Part shown: positions 46,725 through 59,400 of the stretch, one piece after another
Numbering within the stretch: position 1 is the first letter of the stretch
Layout: every line of letters begins with the position of its first letter
NCBI GenBank assembly: GCA_013399855.1
Contig: VXAY01002817.1
Coordinates: 250,423 to 314,422, forward strand
Length of the DNA: 64,000 nt
Reading direction: 5' to 3'
Source: Oxyruncus cristatus
Lineage: Eukaryota > Chordata > Aves > Passeriformes > Cotingidae
Notes under the pieces: model-generated
What the model was told of the DNA's origin: nothing
What the model saw: only the letters and a program-made list of their open reading frames with translations
Databases searched by the model: none
Program-made: the position numbers and the translations under genes

Positions 46725-47289
46725 TTACTACTATTTGAGGAGGGCACTTCTCAGAGATCAGAATCTGGTGTTGCCTGGTGCTGTACTTGTATGTGAGAGA
46801 AAGATGGTCTTGCCCTCAGAGACCTTACAAATATGAGTCAAGAAGCAACGGCTGGTATGGACAGCTGAGGGAATACAGAAAGGAGCAATGAGATGCTATT
46901 GATCAGCAGGATAGGCAGTACTCATAATACATCAGCAGCCTAACTGCTGTCAGATTTTTGCAGGCATCATGGCTAAGGAGAATTTGAAGGAGGATAATGA
47001 GGAAGCTTTGCAAATGAAATCTCCAGGCTCCCACCACCTCTGCTCCAGAGCTGGGCAGCAGCAGGATAATGGTTTGCCTCCCACTTCTGACTGTTCTTGT
47101 GTCCCTGCCTGCCACTGCCCGCTCTCACTGAGGGCACAGGTTGCAAACTTGCTTCTAGCCTGTATCGTAGCAGGATGGCAGGAGACAGAGCCAGGATAAG
47201 GCCTGGGCCTCTATTCCACATGCTGTGGGATCTCTTCCAGTGACAAGAAGTAAAGTTGATGAGTCTGTATTGAGACAGTGAAGTGACCC
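46725..47289. other. Noncoding stretch, nothing recognised
   Basis: Right flank of the CR1. No repeat or exon recognised. Confidence 0.5.
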
Positions 47290-47417
47290 CCGTGCTGCTC
47301 CACATAATTAATAAATAAAGCACTGGGGGAGTTTTTGCCATGCCGGCTGCTATGACAGGGCTGTCTACGGTGCACTTAAGCATTAAATGACCAATTTCTG
47401 TCAGACTAACTTCCCAA

Positions 47418-47419
<2 letters not shown>
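47290..47419. promoter_or_regulatory. Candidate conserved noncoding element
   Basis: CATAATTAATAAATAAAGC at about 47303-47321 is followed by GCATTAAATGACC at about 47380-47392 and TCTGTCAGAC at about 47397-47406 (TALE-like TGTCAG), with several CpGs in between. The right edge is the dinucleotide repeat. Inference from motifs. Confidence 0.25.

Positions 47420-47447
<28 letters not shown>
47420..47447. repeat. Compound (CT)n(CA)n microsatellite
   Basis: About seven CT units followed directly by about seven CA units. Confidence 0.92.
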
Positions 47448-47449
<2 letters not shown>

Positions 47450-47589
47450 GCTAGCTTCCTCGCTCCCTGCACTTGGAGTTTTTCAGCAACTGATGGCTCC
47501 TGGTTCATTTCTGTGGAATTAATTGGTCCCTGAATGAATTCTGTTGACAGGGCAATTTATCATGTGTTTGGGTTGACAGTGTTGGATAC

Positions 47590-47730
47590 CGGTAAAGGGG
47601 GGGAGTGGTGTGTGAGTGGGATGAGGGAGATGGACAGGATGGGGGTGGGTGGGAGGATGAAGAAGAGGAGGAGTAGAAGAAAGGGGAGATGGAGGAGGAG
47701 ATTGTTTAAAAAAAAAAAATGAAAGAGAGA
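47590..47730. repeat. Purine-rich (GGGA/GGAGA) low-complexity tract
   Basis: Nearly all G and A, ending in an A-run at about 47708-47719. On the other strand it produces a long Pro/Leu/Ser-rich stop-free frame (47519-47869), which is not taken as a gene. Confidence 0.85.
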
Positions 47731-50299
47731 GGAAAAAATTTGTTACTCTTTGGCACCCTGCATTGCAGCTCAGTGCAATGGATAATGCACAAGAACAATT
47801 GGGAGAGGAAGGGAAGAGGAAGGGAGTGCCACTTGTCTCATGACAGGAGTCATGATGCTGCTTTTCCACAATTTACACCATGGCTTGGGAGATTAAAAAA
47901 AAGGAAGAAAAAACCCCAACATAAAAACTCATCGTTGTTATGTGGTGTCTCTGGGGCTCAGCCAGGAGCCTCCACCTGTAATGCCTACAACTCTATTTCT
48001 CCCTCATAACAAAGTGAGTGGGAAGAGAGGAACACATCTGGTTAACCCTCAAAATGCTGATCTGTGCCCATATACTGTTTCAGTGGGTACGAGCGATGTC
48101 TAGCACCTCACAATGCATTGGTATCTGTTGTGTCTTCTAGCTTAGGACACCCAAGGAGGAATCACATCTTGCACAGCAAATTCCACAGTTTGGTTCCCAG
48201 TTTCCCTTTAGTATGGATCAGAAAGGGGTGCCTGGTCCCATATATGCCTCTGATGATCCCAGGTTACATCATTTCATATCGTCCAAGATTGGGACAAGAA
48301 GGGATTTCCCAATATAATTAGAATTACATCATAATTACATTGTCATTAAAGTGTCATGTCTGCAGCATATGGATTCAGTTTCTAGTCAGAGCAATGTAGA
48401 TGATCATTTTAGTCCTTCTGACTTAACAACTTCTGGACGTGTAAGTGTGGGTATGTGTGCACATGCATGTGCTACACCATGGATAATGTTAAAACCCACC
48501 AAAGGCAGAAGGAAATTCAATTTGGATGAAACAAAAGTATTAAACAATGTCTTTTCTAGGAATCTTTGAGTATCCTAAAGAGATGTACTAAAGACTTGGT
48601 CAGAGGGAGGTAGGTCTGTGAAATGTTGGTTGCATGCATGTGGAAAGGACAGGCTTCATTAGTGTCATCTTCACCTATGTCTCCTCCCCCAGACTTCCCT
48701 ACACTGCGAGTGGGATGTTCCAAAATACTCAGTGCTGAGATCAGTGGAAGAGTCACCAGTAGCTTTCCTGCTCATCTCACTGACAGCAGCATTAAGTCAG
48801 AACTCAGCATTTCTGAAACGGCCATCCAGAGCCTTGAGCTGCAGGCTAGTGGGGCCTGCCTGTGTTTCTCAGAGTACTATGGCTCAGTTTACCAGCATTC
48901 AGTCATCATCTCTGTCTTGGTACCAAAGGTTTAATCAGTCCAGCTGACAAAAAGAGTGCCCATATCATAAACAGCCTGGAAATGGAACTGCATTTGAGTG
49001 GCAAGCCCAAAACTAGGAGTGGTTATTTTGTTCAGTCAGATATAATGCAAATGCAAATATAATTCTCATCTGGTAAAAATGATGCAACTGAGCATCAAGG
49101 AGACTGACTGCTTGTATATGGTTGTCTGCATATTTGTTTTTACCCTTGGTTCTGTCAAGCGTCTGCCCTCCATTCTGCTTGTGAGCATCCAATCTTCTGG
49201 AGTGCTAAAATGGAACAGGTAGGGTGAGGAGATGTAGGAAGCCAGCAGCTGTCACAGTAAAACTGCAGAGGATTTAAGAGTCTTTTTGTAGGGACCCCAA
49301 GTTTTCTGCCAGTTGGAAAGCCAGTTAAAATTATTGCAGTAAGAGCAAGTGTACAGGAAAGAACAGCCTTGCAAAGGCATGCTGGGTAGAGGGAAGATTT
49401 ATTTTCAAGCACTCTTATTTTCCTTCTCTTGGTATGATCACTTCAAGAAAATGGTGAAGACAGCTCCTTCTAAAGGCTTTTGTAACAGGTTTCCATTATA
49501 TTTAGTTACTAAGGTAAATAAAGCTGAGATTCATCTGTAGTGAAGCATATCAAACCTAGAAATACTCATCATTAGAGATGACCATATCCAAAATATCAAT
49601 TGTGACTTGAGATAGCGAGTTTACGAAGAAAACACATGAGTGTTGCAGGTTTTTTATGTGGGATTATAAAGTGCAAGTTTACACTGTTTGTGGTGGAGAC
49701 CCCTCTCTATTGTAGTTTAAGACAACAAACAAAAATATGTGTAGGAACTGACATACAAAAATTGGCAATGGTGGCCATAATAACTGAGCAGTGATTTGTC
49801 TGCATAGAAGTGATGTAAACAGAGCTTAATCAGAAAACTTGTGAGATGTATGTGGTGCTTGGAAAGGACCAGTCTGGACTGGGCAAACCTGGTGGGTTAC
49901 AGTCCCACAGAACAGAAACATTGTTGATTGATAATAAGAAAGTGCTTGTATAGGAATTGAGTGTCTTTTTATTAAGAGGGACTTCACACAGAGATATAAA
50001 ACTTAAATTCAGGTTATTTATAAATATGTTTTTTCCCCTCATTAAAAATAAGATTTTTAGTATTACAGTTTATAAATATGAACAAAAATGAAGAACATAG
50101 AGTTTGGTAGCAAGGGGTTTGCAAGATAAGTACAAATATCTGAGATGCTCTAGAAGCTATAAGTTGATACCAGGTAAATTCAACCAGAAATAATGTGCAT
50201 ATTTCCAACAGTGCAGGTAATCAACTGTCAAAATACTATAGTTAGGGTTCCATGTACTTTCCAGCACTTGAACCTTTATATTTGGTAGCAAATGCTCCT
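47731..50299. other. Noncoding stretch, nothing recognised except an octamer pair
   Basis: No repeat family or exon recognised. The double octamer at 49045-49058 is the only notable motif. Confidence 0.45.
49045..49058 (+). promoter_or_regulatory. Two overlapping POU octamers
   Basis: ATGCAAATGCAAAT contains two perfect octamers (49045-49052 and 49051-49058) sharing two bases, flanked by TATA and ATAA. POU proteins such as the OCT family bind this word. Binding here is inference. Confidence 0.3.
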
Positions 50300-50410
50300 C
50301 AGAAACAGATTCCCTTAGCTCAGCTCCAGCTACTGGACCCGCAGCAGGAATTAATTCAAAGCAGCCCTCTGGTATCTCATACCAGAGACCAGACAAGATG
50401 ATCACAGTGC
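50300..50410 (+). mobile_element. Ancient CR1 3' end fragment
   Basis: ttagctcagctccagctac at about 50314-50332, caggaattaattcaaagcagc at about 50344-50364 and gagaccagacaagatgatcac at about 50385-50405 follow the order of the old amniote CR1 3' end (ctctagctcaaacaggaattattt, then gtcagactagatgatcac). No tail repeats remain. Confidence 0.5.
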
Positions 50411-53204
50411 AGTAGGAGTCTCCTCTGGGGTAGCTGTGGCAATGAACTTGAAAACAGCTATCTTAAAAGTCAATGCCTGATTCCAGTTTCACTTATGCAC
50501 TGTTTACATGAATGTAAGTCTTTTGACTTCAGAGGTCTGATTGACAGTGGTGGATACAGAAGGCAGATCAAGCTTCTGAGAAAAATGGTTATGATCAGGC
50601 TGTCCTGAGCCAGTGAGGTGAACATGACATAGGACACATTAAAGGAATAAATGGACATATTTTCACTTATAACACTGAAGCTTTGAGACAGAAATACAAA
50701 TATTTTTATATTAAAAAATTATCCCTGAAAAGAGAGAGTAAAACCTGAAACAATACAAATCTTTCTGTATTGTGAAATACAGATGAAAAAATTCCTGTGG
50801 TTGAAGAGGCAATGATTCAAAACTGAACTCTGCATAAAACAGTGGACACAAAATGAACCAAAGCTCCAAGACGGTTGCATTTGGAACTAAACAGGATATA
50901 ATATATAGGTAGCTAAGGTGGCAAGACAAATGACTTGGATTTATTCAATATGCAGCTCCTGCAGCAGGCTCCATGATTAGAAATGTAAGCCAGAGTTGCA
51001 GGCTGAGTTTCCTCACTTTTAATGCTCTTTTTTAATGGGTTTAGGAGTATAGGATTTATAAGACTGGGCCAGGCTTGTGTTTTGACTGGTCGATCATCTC
51101 TAGCAGTAGTCTCAACAGATCCTTAAGAGGAAGGTGGAACTGTGCAGTGGGCAGACACAAGAACCATCTGCAGTTTGTTGTGAGCTCAAGTAATCTGCAG
51201 ATTGGCTGAATCTCAGAAATGTTCATAGCTTTCCAGAATGCCAGTTGAATGCTCATAACCTTGGATTACCTTCTGCCTATAAAACTGTCCTGTCTTTTCT
51301 GGTATCATGGTAATTCCTTTGGTTACAAGTTCAGTTGGTCAAAATACAAACTGTTGGGGAAAAATTTTAATCAGCTTTGAATTTGCTGCTTTGTAATCTA
51401 ATCAATTGTCATCTTTTTCTTGTGTTCTTGTGACCTGCAGACTCTGGTTCTGCCAAGGAAGCCTCTGGCTTGTCTTCTGGGAAGTGTTCAGGAACCATTT
51501 TGATGAATTCCAATTAAGAGTCTTTTTGACACCAGGGGATGCAGAGGTCAAAGGATGCCCTGAGTAGCGCAGCAACAAACTACATGGAGCACAGATAAAG
51601 GTAAGAAAATGGCATAATTGTAAAATTGAACAGAAAATTCCTGAAGACATGAATAACATTTGAATTTGGAAGGATCTTTGACTAAATGGTGCAGCTAAGA
51701 TTTCTACCTGGAGCCCTGAAGAACTATGTAAAGACTCTTGTATGCTTGGTGGAGAAAGTAATAACAATGTTATGTCTCGTTATGTAGTGATTAATCTGGA
51801 ATGGAAATCTACAGAAAGTTGTGGACAATCTCATCAGAAACAAGAGTTTTTGTAGTCATGTGAGATTTGTATGGAAGAATTAGTGTGGTTGCTTGGAGGT
51901 AAGAGATCTCTGCTTTCTGGCATGCCTGTGATTCAAGCAGGAGACCTCAATAAATTGCTAGTCATGGCAGTAGTCTGCATAGCTATTTGTCTTTAACCAA
52001 CTCTGTTTATGGTTAGTAAAAAGAAATCAGGGGACTAACCTCACAGCCAAGTGGATACTCAGTCATGAGCAGAACTGACAGATTCTCACTGACATTTGTA
52101 GAGTCAGTCTCTGTCTTTAGCACAGCACAAGTAACATGTCATACCAATATTGCAGCATTAACTGAGCTTGATAGGAACTCTCCAGTGAGTCTGAGAGAGT
52201 TACCCTCAATGTAGGTAAACATCCTGTAGGATTGAGAAAAGGGTAGTCACTTTGGTCAGAAAGATAAAATCTCATTGCTCAAGTTGAGAACCATAGTTGA
52301 TTGCATATACAAGTTGGTTGCTATCAATATCATGTACTCTCAAACACTGTAGTCAAGCCTGAATTCACAGCAGAAACTTCTGTGAGTAGCAGTCTGCTAC
52401 TTTGGCTGCCCAGAGAGCAGCATGAAGGGGCTCTTTTGCCCTGTGTTTATTCAAGGGACATGAAATCTTCCATGGAGGAAGTATGACTAGTGCTTTTGTT
52501 TTTAAACTGTTTCCATCTCTTCTTCTAATGACCATTTTCTTGTCTTTTTGGCTTCTTCAGTCTGGGCTTTATCTTAGGTGACTTGTTTAGGATTTGAAGA
52601 AGAGACGCTGAGAAAAGCTCATTTGGGGTGAAAAATATAATACAATGGGGATAGATGGCAGAAAAAATAGCTGTTATTATTTTGGTCCTGCTAACCAAAA
52701 ATAGAATTCTGAAATTTTTTTTTCAAGGTTTATCAGTTTCGGAGCAAGCCATGTTAGACCACTCACTAGTTTTGTGTACCTAGGGAGAAACAGTGTGAGG
52801 AAACATTTTCCGTCTTTGATAAGCAAATCAGATGATCAGTGGCTTGCAGATTCACCACCCTTTTGTCACTTTCAAATAGGGTTAATAGGACAAAGTGAGA
52901 GGACCTGCAATCACAACACTTACATCTGAGGAGAAGGCGCATAAGGAAGTTTTTGCAGCTGTATGATTTTTGTCAGTGTCTCCTGTATTAGCAGTATGGG
53001 GAATTTCAAACTGAGTGTATGTTTTGGCAAATTAAGGGCTGTTCTGGAGCACAAACCAAACTCAGTAGTCTAAGATTCCAGCTGCCTTTTGAGGCTTTTG
53101 GTTGGCCATTTAATGTGGGCTCTGACACTCACTGTTACAGTACAGAGGTATGTATTGCACAAAACCCACACTCAATTCTGTGTGTAAATAACCAAATAAT
53201 CCAG
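50411..53204. other. Noncoding stretch, nothing recognised
   Basis: No repeat family or exon recognised in 2.8 kb of moderately AT-rich sequence. Confidence 0.45.
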
Positions 53205-53236
53205 GCTCAACTACTCGGTATTTTGAGTAGTTGTGC
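53205..53236. other. Perfect short hairpin (inverted repeat)
   Basis: Arms CAACTACTC (53208-53216) and GAGTAGTTG (53225-53233) are exact reverse complements around an 8-base loop. Two more pairs (G53205-C53236 and C53206-G53235) extend the stem across one T-T mismatch. It is too short for a typical microRNA precursor. No role assigned. Confidence 0.6.
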
Positions 53237-56200
53237 AAGGGAAGAGATACATCAAAGCTTTAATTTTCCTGTATTAAAGCCTTTGTAATTCAGAGATGAC
53301 ACAAACCTAGTACCTTTGCTGATTTATGACTAACTGAGAAGGAAGGACTCCAAAAAGCCTCCCAGTCACTTTTGAATGAAACACAAAAATAATGAAGCCC
53401 AGCCCTGTGATATGACCATGTAAACATTTGCCTTTCCCTGCCACTCTCTTCGCCATGGGTCACAAATGTTCTGGTGCCTCCCTTTCTTCTGAGGGAATAG
53501 GTGAAGTGTGTGCTCAGTCTTGGTCTGCAAAGGCAAACAGGGTTCAGAGTAAATAAAAATGTTATTGATTTTTTTGCTTTTGTTGTATCAGCTAAGTAAA
53601 ATACACATGAAGAGGTAAAACACATGAATAAACAAACAATAATGGGTGAAAATAGACAAGCTACACTCAAAGACAAAATTAGAAAGGTGCACATGACAAC
53701 ACTGGAGTTATCAATAAAGACTATGCCAGGTTTCCAGAATCAAAGACTGTTCTGAGTTCCCTTTAGTTTTGTTTCCACACTCTCTCCCCTCCTTTTGGTG
53801 GGAACTTCATATGTGGCACCTTGACCCAGAGCAGGATTTTCTGGGAAATCAGTAATTCCAGGGAATTCGCCTTCAAGGAGAAGAAATGTTCAACATCACC
53901 AGGATGTTTCACAGGAACGGTGCTTTGTGGCCTTTTCCCCCAAATATTTTGCTGTTCACAGTTTATTTCATGGTAGGTCTTCTGGTAGGTAGACCTCCGG
54001 TGTGGGCCAGGAGCCCGCTATATTTGCTATGCAAACACAAAGCAGCAAGAGAATTCCTGCTACAAAGAGTAATATCTTAAATCTAGTGAGAGTGATCACC
54101 TGATACAGACAGAAGGGGGAGCAAATTAAATAGCTGGAGCGTAGGGTATAACTTAAGTCCCTTTTGATTTATACTAAAACTTAAAAAGAAGTTGAAAGCT
54201 GAATATGTATCCTAGCTGATAGAAGAACAGGGGAGGAGTTTTCTTAATGTACTTGAGAACAGACTTTTCAAAGAAGGGCAAGATAAAAATAAATGAATTC
54301 ATTAAATCTCAGGTCTGATTAGATGCAGAAAAAATGGATACATTGTTGAGGATCTTTAGCAAAAGATGTTACAAAAAAATTTTAAAAAGCTAAAGGTCAG
54401 TTGTAGTGTACAACTGAGTATCCAACCATTTCTTGAAGACCTTTCTGTTAGCAGTCTATTTCCACTATGCAGCAACAAACTTTCTCTTCTATTTTGTCAC
54501 AGCATTTTTCAACTCATTTGCTTAGACATTTTTTACGTTATGTGTATGCATTCCCCTGCCAGAAAATGATGAAGCAGGTAGAAAACCTGTGTTGAAAATT
54601 GGTTATCTTTTCTTTCATTTACTTTCCCAAGAATTTTGGGGGAAAAAAATTTACCTAGGGCTATCTGATGATGGCCCCCTTTGCTTTTATCCATACCTGC
54701 ATAAAGGGCAGGAGGATCCAGTGTGCTGGTGTGGCTGGTGAGATTTATGTGTTGTTCCTTTTCTGTGAATGATCAGGTGAGCAGCATTGAATGACTTACT
54801 TTCCCTTTCAGTTTTATCTAATGATAAATAGGTTGGTCAGGACAGGACTGATGTCTTACTCTGTACAGTACGTAACGCACAGAGTTGTTGTCTTGGTATC
54901 TGTAGGTGATATTAATATGGTTCATAGTCACAGTACATAGGGACTGTAATGTTTCTTTCTGTGACTGTAGCCTTTGGCTATGATACTTTGTGTATTCATT
55001 CAGAGTAAGCTGCCTGCTAAAAACAGTCTTTTAGCAGTCTTTTCAAGACCCCAAATAATGATGTACAGATTGTATTTTGACCTTATACGTGTAGCCCAGG
55101 AAATGTGTATATGAATGCTAACTAGCATCACCTGGTAAATGTTTTACCAGATTCATCTCTTACAGGAAAATCAGTACTTTGTATGCCAAGTCTCAACCAC
55201 TCAGTAAGCAAGAACTGTTATCCTCCACCTGCAAGAATAATGACATGAACTTAAATGTCATAAAGAGCTTTTTTGCTGTTTGTTTTTATTTTTGTCTTGT
55301 ATTTTTGAGCCTGTAATTGAAGTGGGATAGTAGAACCAAATGAATTCACAACTGTTTTATGAAGGCTGAGATTTTCCATCTTATATATCCTGTGACTGGA
55401 GCAAAGGAACAAAACTTTGATGAGACTTGTAAGGCAAGTGTGAGAAATTGTCATGTACCATATTCTGATTTTGAGTGAACTGGTTGGCTACTGCAATGCC
55501 AAAGCCAGTGACAGTGATACCTGCAAACAGTGTAAGTGATGTATGTTGGCAGAGCTGTTCTGAGCAAAACAAAGAAGAAAGAGAAAATACAGGTACCTGA
55601 GATGAGGTTTGTGATGGGGTACCTACGAGGCAACATAAATCCATCATCAAGCATCAGCTCTGTGGAAGAACAAGTTTCTTGAACGGTTCAGTGGCAATCT
55701 AATGCAAATATACAAATAAGTACACTTCAAAAAATTAGGTTAAATTGGGGTTTCCAACACAGAAGGAACAATTAATAAAAATTTGGCACACTTTTTTGGG
55801 GCAGACAGCAGAGTTCAGAATTTTCCAGTGAAAACTGGACAAGTTGAGATGTCCTCTGAAGTCTGATCTTTTTGGGATCATTACCATACGTATCATCAGC
55901 TCCCAAGTGCCCCAGCTCCTCTCAAGCACCATGATGTGAGCTATTCTGTGACTGCTATTGCTCTTTACTGGCATTTTCTTCCTCTTTTATGCCTTTATAT
56001 AAAAAAGCATCTCTTGACATACAAACAGTCTGCAATCCCTTTCTTTAGCAGACTGGTAGAAATACCTTCTCTGCTTCTCCTCAGTGGGTGACCAGATAGG
56101 CAGGGTGCACACAGCAGCTTTGGAAAGGGGTTTGGAATGTGTCCTGTCTCTCCTCTGTGGTATTGTGGCTCAATTCTCAGAGCCCCAGGGATGTAGCATG

Positions 56201-56559
56201 TCACATTTACTGCTCCTGCTACAACCTTTTAGCTACCAGAAAACCTGAACAGTTTAAGAAATTAAAGCGTTCACGTAAGATGTTAGAAAAGCGTTTCCAG
56301 AACAAAAGGTGATGCCAGTTCCTTGCCTCTCACCAGAGCTGTGGGGAAGAAGCCAAGCTGCAGATTGTATTGAAAGTGAGAAGGGTAAACTCCCCCTTCC
56401 TCCTTTCCCATCCCAACCCCAACCCAGCCCCCAATAAGGCTTCATCTCTCCATGAATGGAGTCCCTCTGAGCATGATGCTGAGCCAGAGGAGTGACAGGT
56501 GCCTCCTGATATGCCTAAATGAGAAGAACCAATCGGAGGAGCCTGCCCAGCTTTTGTTG
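53237..56559. other. Noncoding stretch, nothing recognised
   Basis: No repeat family or exon recognised in 3.3 kb. A lone octamer ATGCAAAT lies at 55702-55709. Confidence 0.45.
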
Positions 56560-57010
56560 TCATCTGGCTTTGCTCACGAAAGATGAGTTTGATTGACAGA
56601 TGCATCAAGGTTCACAGTTTATTGGTTTTTGCAAAAGAGCCAGATCTGCCAATTTAGACAGGGGAGTGACACAAAACTTTCCATCTAAATGGACTAATTT
56701 TACCACAGGGAATTCCCAGGCAGAGCGCTCCAAGGCAGGCGCAGTCCTGTTTTATTTTTTAACAAGGACTGAATGACAAATATAAACGACAGTTCTAGGC
56801 TGACGGAACATCAGCATTTGACACTTCACAGGGGAGCGGTGAAATAAACAATAGGCAGAGAAATTGAATTAGAATCAGATGAGAGTCAGCTAGAGAGGGA
56901 GAGGAGGGCCTGATTCTCTACCAAATCATTTATAAAAGAGCAAACTGAATGCTAAGTAGCTATAACATGCTCACATCCTGGTTTATTAGCAAATTTAACG
57001 TACTAGCATA
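56560..57010. promoter_or_regulatory. Candidate enhancer with PBX-MEIS composite site
   Basis: A repeat-free, compositionally balanced block with a perfect PBX-MEIS/PREP decamer TGATTGACAG at 56590-56599, TTTATTGG at about 56619-56626, GACTAATTTTACC at about 56692-56704, forkhead/SOX-type AAATAAACAATAG at about 56843-56855, GAATTAGAATC at about 56866, and AGCAAATTTAACG at about 56988-57000. A few CpGs survive in it, unlike in the flanks. There is no open frame of interest. Function is inference. Confidence 0.4.
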
Positions 57011-58141
57011 TTACACTTGTGTGATGTAAATGGATGGCTAGACAAAAGTGGATGGTAAGGAGTGTACAAGGAGTTTCTGTTCGTGGTGGTGCAAACCTCT
57101 CGTGCTAATCTTACCCTGTATTACTAATAGTCTCTACAAAGTCAGAAAGCAAAAAGTATGACAAGTTCATTTAATTTCTCTCCTATTCCCTCTGGCACAT
57201 TGCCTGCAGAGTTCTGTCCAGTCTTCCCATATTCTGGCACTTACTTTTGGGTACCCAGCTTTGCAGCCTTGGTTCAATTCTTTTACTGCTGTTTTTTTCT
57301 CTGGGACTTTTCAATTTAAAATAGGCAACTCATGACATTTAAGGAAAATGATTCTGTGCAGAGTCTGTCTGGGTCTTTCTGAGTGTGGACTGTGTCTGAT
57401 TGAGATAAAAGGTTGTCTCAGCTGATAATGTTAGCAAACTATTATCCTATTTCTACTCAGCTTTAACAGCGGGTTAGGATATATAAATTTTCCTCAAGGG
57501 TTAGACAGCTAACTGTTACCTAAATGTTGCTTGGTAGAAATTTGGGTTCCTGGATTTTATGTCAAGTTCTGAGATTTGAAGCATATCTAGAGAAGTAATT
57601 TTCAATCTTTTTCAATTAGCAAACAGTGAAAAAAAAAAAACAATCAGTAGAAGAATAGCTGCCAGAACAGTGCATCTAAGTCCACAGGCTCACTTTTCCC
57701 GGTTACATTAAAAGTAGTTTCCTTGAAAATAAACTAAATATTTTAAAGGCGTAAGTTAAAAATTACTGGTCTTGATGTTAGAGAAAGGAGCATGAAAATA
57801 AGGGGCTTTGGATTGATTTGCTTGTTAGCTATGATTTGACTTTCATATATGAGTCTGAAAAGTGCATATGTGGAAGCTGCCTTATTAGCTAGGTGCTGTA
57901 ACTAACTACTGCTGGTGTATTAAGGAGGTTCCAAATGCAGCTCTGTTGTTAAAACTGCATTCTCATGGATGCTGACATGGAAGATGCTTCTTTCTTCTGT
58001 ACAGAGAGGTTCTCTATTTGTGTGAAGTTTCACACTGTTCATATACCATTTGGGTTTTCTGCATAGGTTGTGTTTGAATTCCTTTCATAAGTGTTCAGCA
58101 GGGTGTGTTTGAAATTGGTCTCAAGTTGAAGGTTATTATAT
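57011..58141. other. Noncoding stretch, nothing recognised
   Basis: No repeat or exon recognised. A run of 12 A lies at about 57629-57640. Confidence 0.5.
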
Positions 58142-58387
58142 AATCATAGAATGGTTTGGGTTGGAAGGAACCCTAAAGATCACCTAGTTCCAACTCCTCT
58201 GCCATTGGGCCGGGATGCCACCCTCTCGATCGGGTTGCTCAGAGCCCTGTCCAACCTGGCCTTGAACACTTCCAGGGACGGGACATCCACAGCTTCTTTG
58301 GGCAACCAGTTCCAGGGCATCGTTAGCCTCACAGTAAAGAATTACTTCCTAATATCTAGTCTAGACCTACCCTGTTTCAGTTTGGGG
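58142..58387 (-). mobile_element. CR1 retrotransposon, 3' end
   Basis: The plus strand begins with the reverse-complement CR1 tail (aatcatagaatgg), continues ttgggttggaaggaacc, gatcacctagttccaac and ccagggacgggacatccac, and ends near 58387 in cctgtttcagtttgggg, about 245 bases in. Low divergence means a younger copy. The corresponding piece of CR1 ORF2 appears shifted and is not functional. Directly right of the truncation lies an A-rich run (58387-58425). Confidence 0.93.
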
Positions 58388-59320
58388 AAAAAAAAAACAA
58401 CAAACTACCAAACTAAAACACCAACAGAATCCCTTACAGCTTTTCTCTGAGGGACAGAAGCCACACCCATTGCAGTTTCAGGAGGTCAGCATTTACTTAC
58501 TCTGGCAGCAGAAAGTTAGGCAGCCTGTAGTGAAGATGAAGCCTCTCCCCTGAAACCTGATATTCCTGTCATAGTAGTAAAGGGGACTGTAAAGAGCAAC
58601 GAAAACAGTGCGGACAGAGAAGGTCCTCTGAATATGTGTGGAGAAGCCAGTAGTACCTGAGCAGGGAATGTGGGGTACTGGATAGTCTCCCCAGTGTGTA
58701 TAGGGAACATGTGAGGGTTCATACCTGGGAGGGTAGGAAGCAGAGAAGGAGGAAGGGAATGTACAGAGAATACATGTTTTCCACATGGTGGACAATACCA
58801 GTGGTCAACATGCCTGGGGCAGAACTGGCAAGGCATGGAAAGGGATCTTGAAGGAAAGGGTAGAAGACAGGGCAGGGGGCAGGGGTTGCAAAAAGCAGTC
58901 AGAGTTGACAAGAAGGGTTCTCCTGCTGCAGGGATAAGGACCAGTGGAAAAAGATCCTTTACAAGCATCTGCTATGGAATTAATTTTCAGGTAGAGTTTT
59001 GAACCTGAAATTATCTAACATGCTTTGGGTGGCCATCTTCCACCAACATGTCACACAACAGAAGACAGGAAAAAACCCAAGTCTTTGATAAGCTTTGGTA
59101 TCGGCTCAGCTCAGTCAGCCTTGCCAGGAGTTACTGGGCCATTTCCAAGTCTTGTGATATTTGAGCTGCTTCCGAAAGCACTAGACCACAGAGTCCCTGT
59201 GATGCAGTGAGATGCTTCGTTTTCACTAGAAGTGAATTTCTGGCTCTTACAGTGGAAGAGGCACCATTAAAAGCGTAGCTATAAATGTCTCAAGAACACT
59301 GCAATTAGAAGTTAAATAAA
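58388..59320. other. A-rich junction, then noncoding sequence
   Basis: 58387-58425 is A-rich with aacaacaaac and caaactaaaacaccaac words. The rest has no recognised repeat or exon. Two overlapping minus frames at 58493-58968 have no domain. Confidence 0.5.
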
Positions 59321-59400
59321 AGTTATTTTGTATTTATTTTATATACATGTATATAAATATACATATATACAAAATTATGTCTGGTGTTATATACAAATTA
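59321..59400. repeat. AT-rich tract with TATATA/TACATA words
   Basis: About 80 bases with repeated ATATACAT-like words. It is an imperfect AT microsatellite and flexible DNA. Confidence 0.75.

Noticed and set aside
47519..47869. 116-codon minus-strand Pro-rich frame
   Set aside because: Produced by the purine-rich low-complexity tract on the plus strand.
4163..55709. Possible window-wide enrichment of perfect POU octamers (at least eight found: 4163, 7753, 16523, 17524, 31213, 36474, 49045/49051, 55702)
   Set aside because: About two are expected in random equal-base DNA over both strands, and more in AT-rich DNA. Without a composition-matched test the excess is not convincing.
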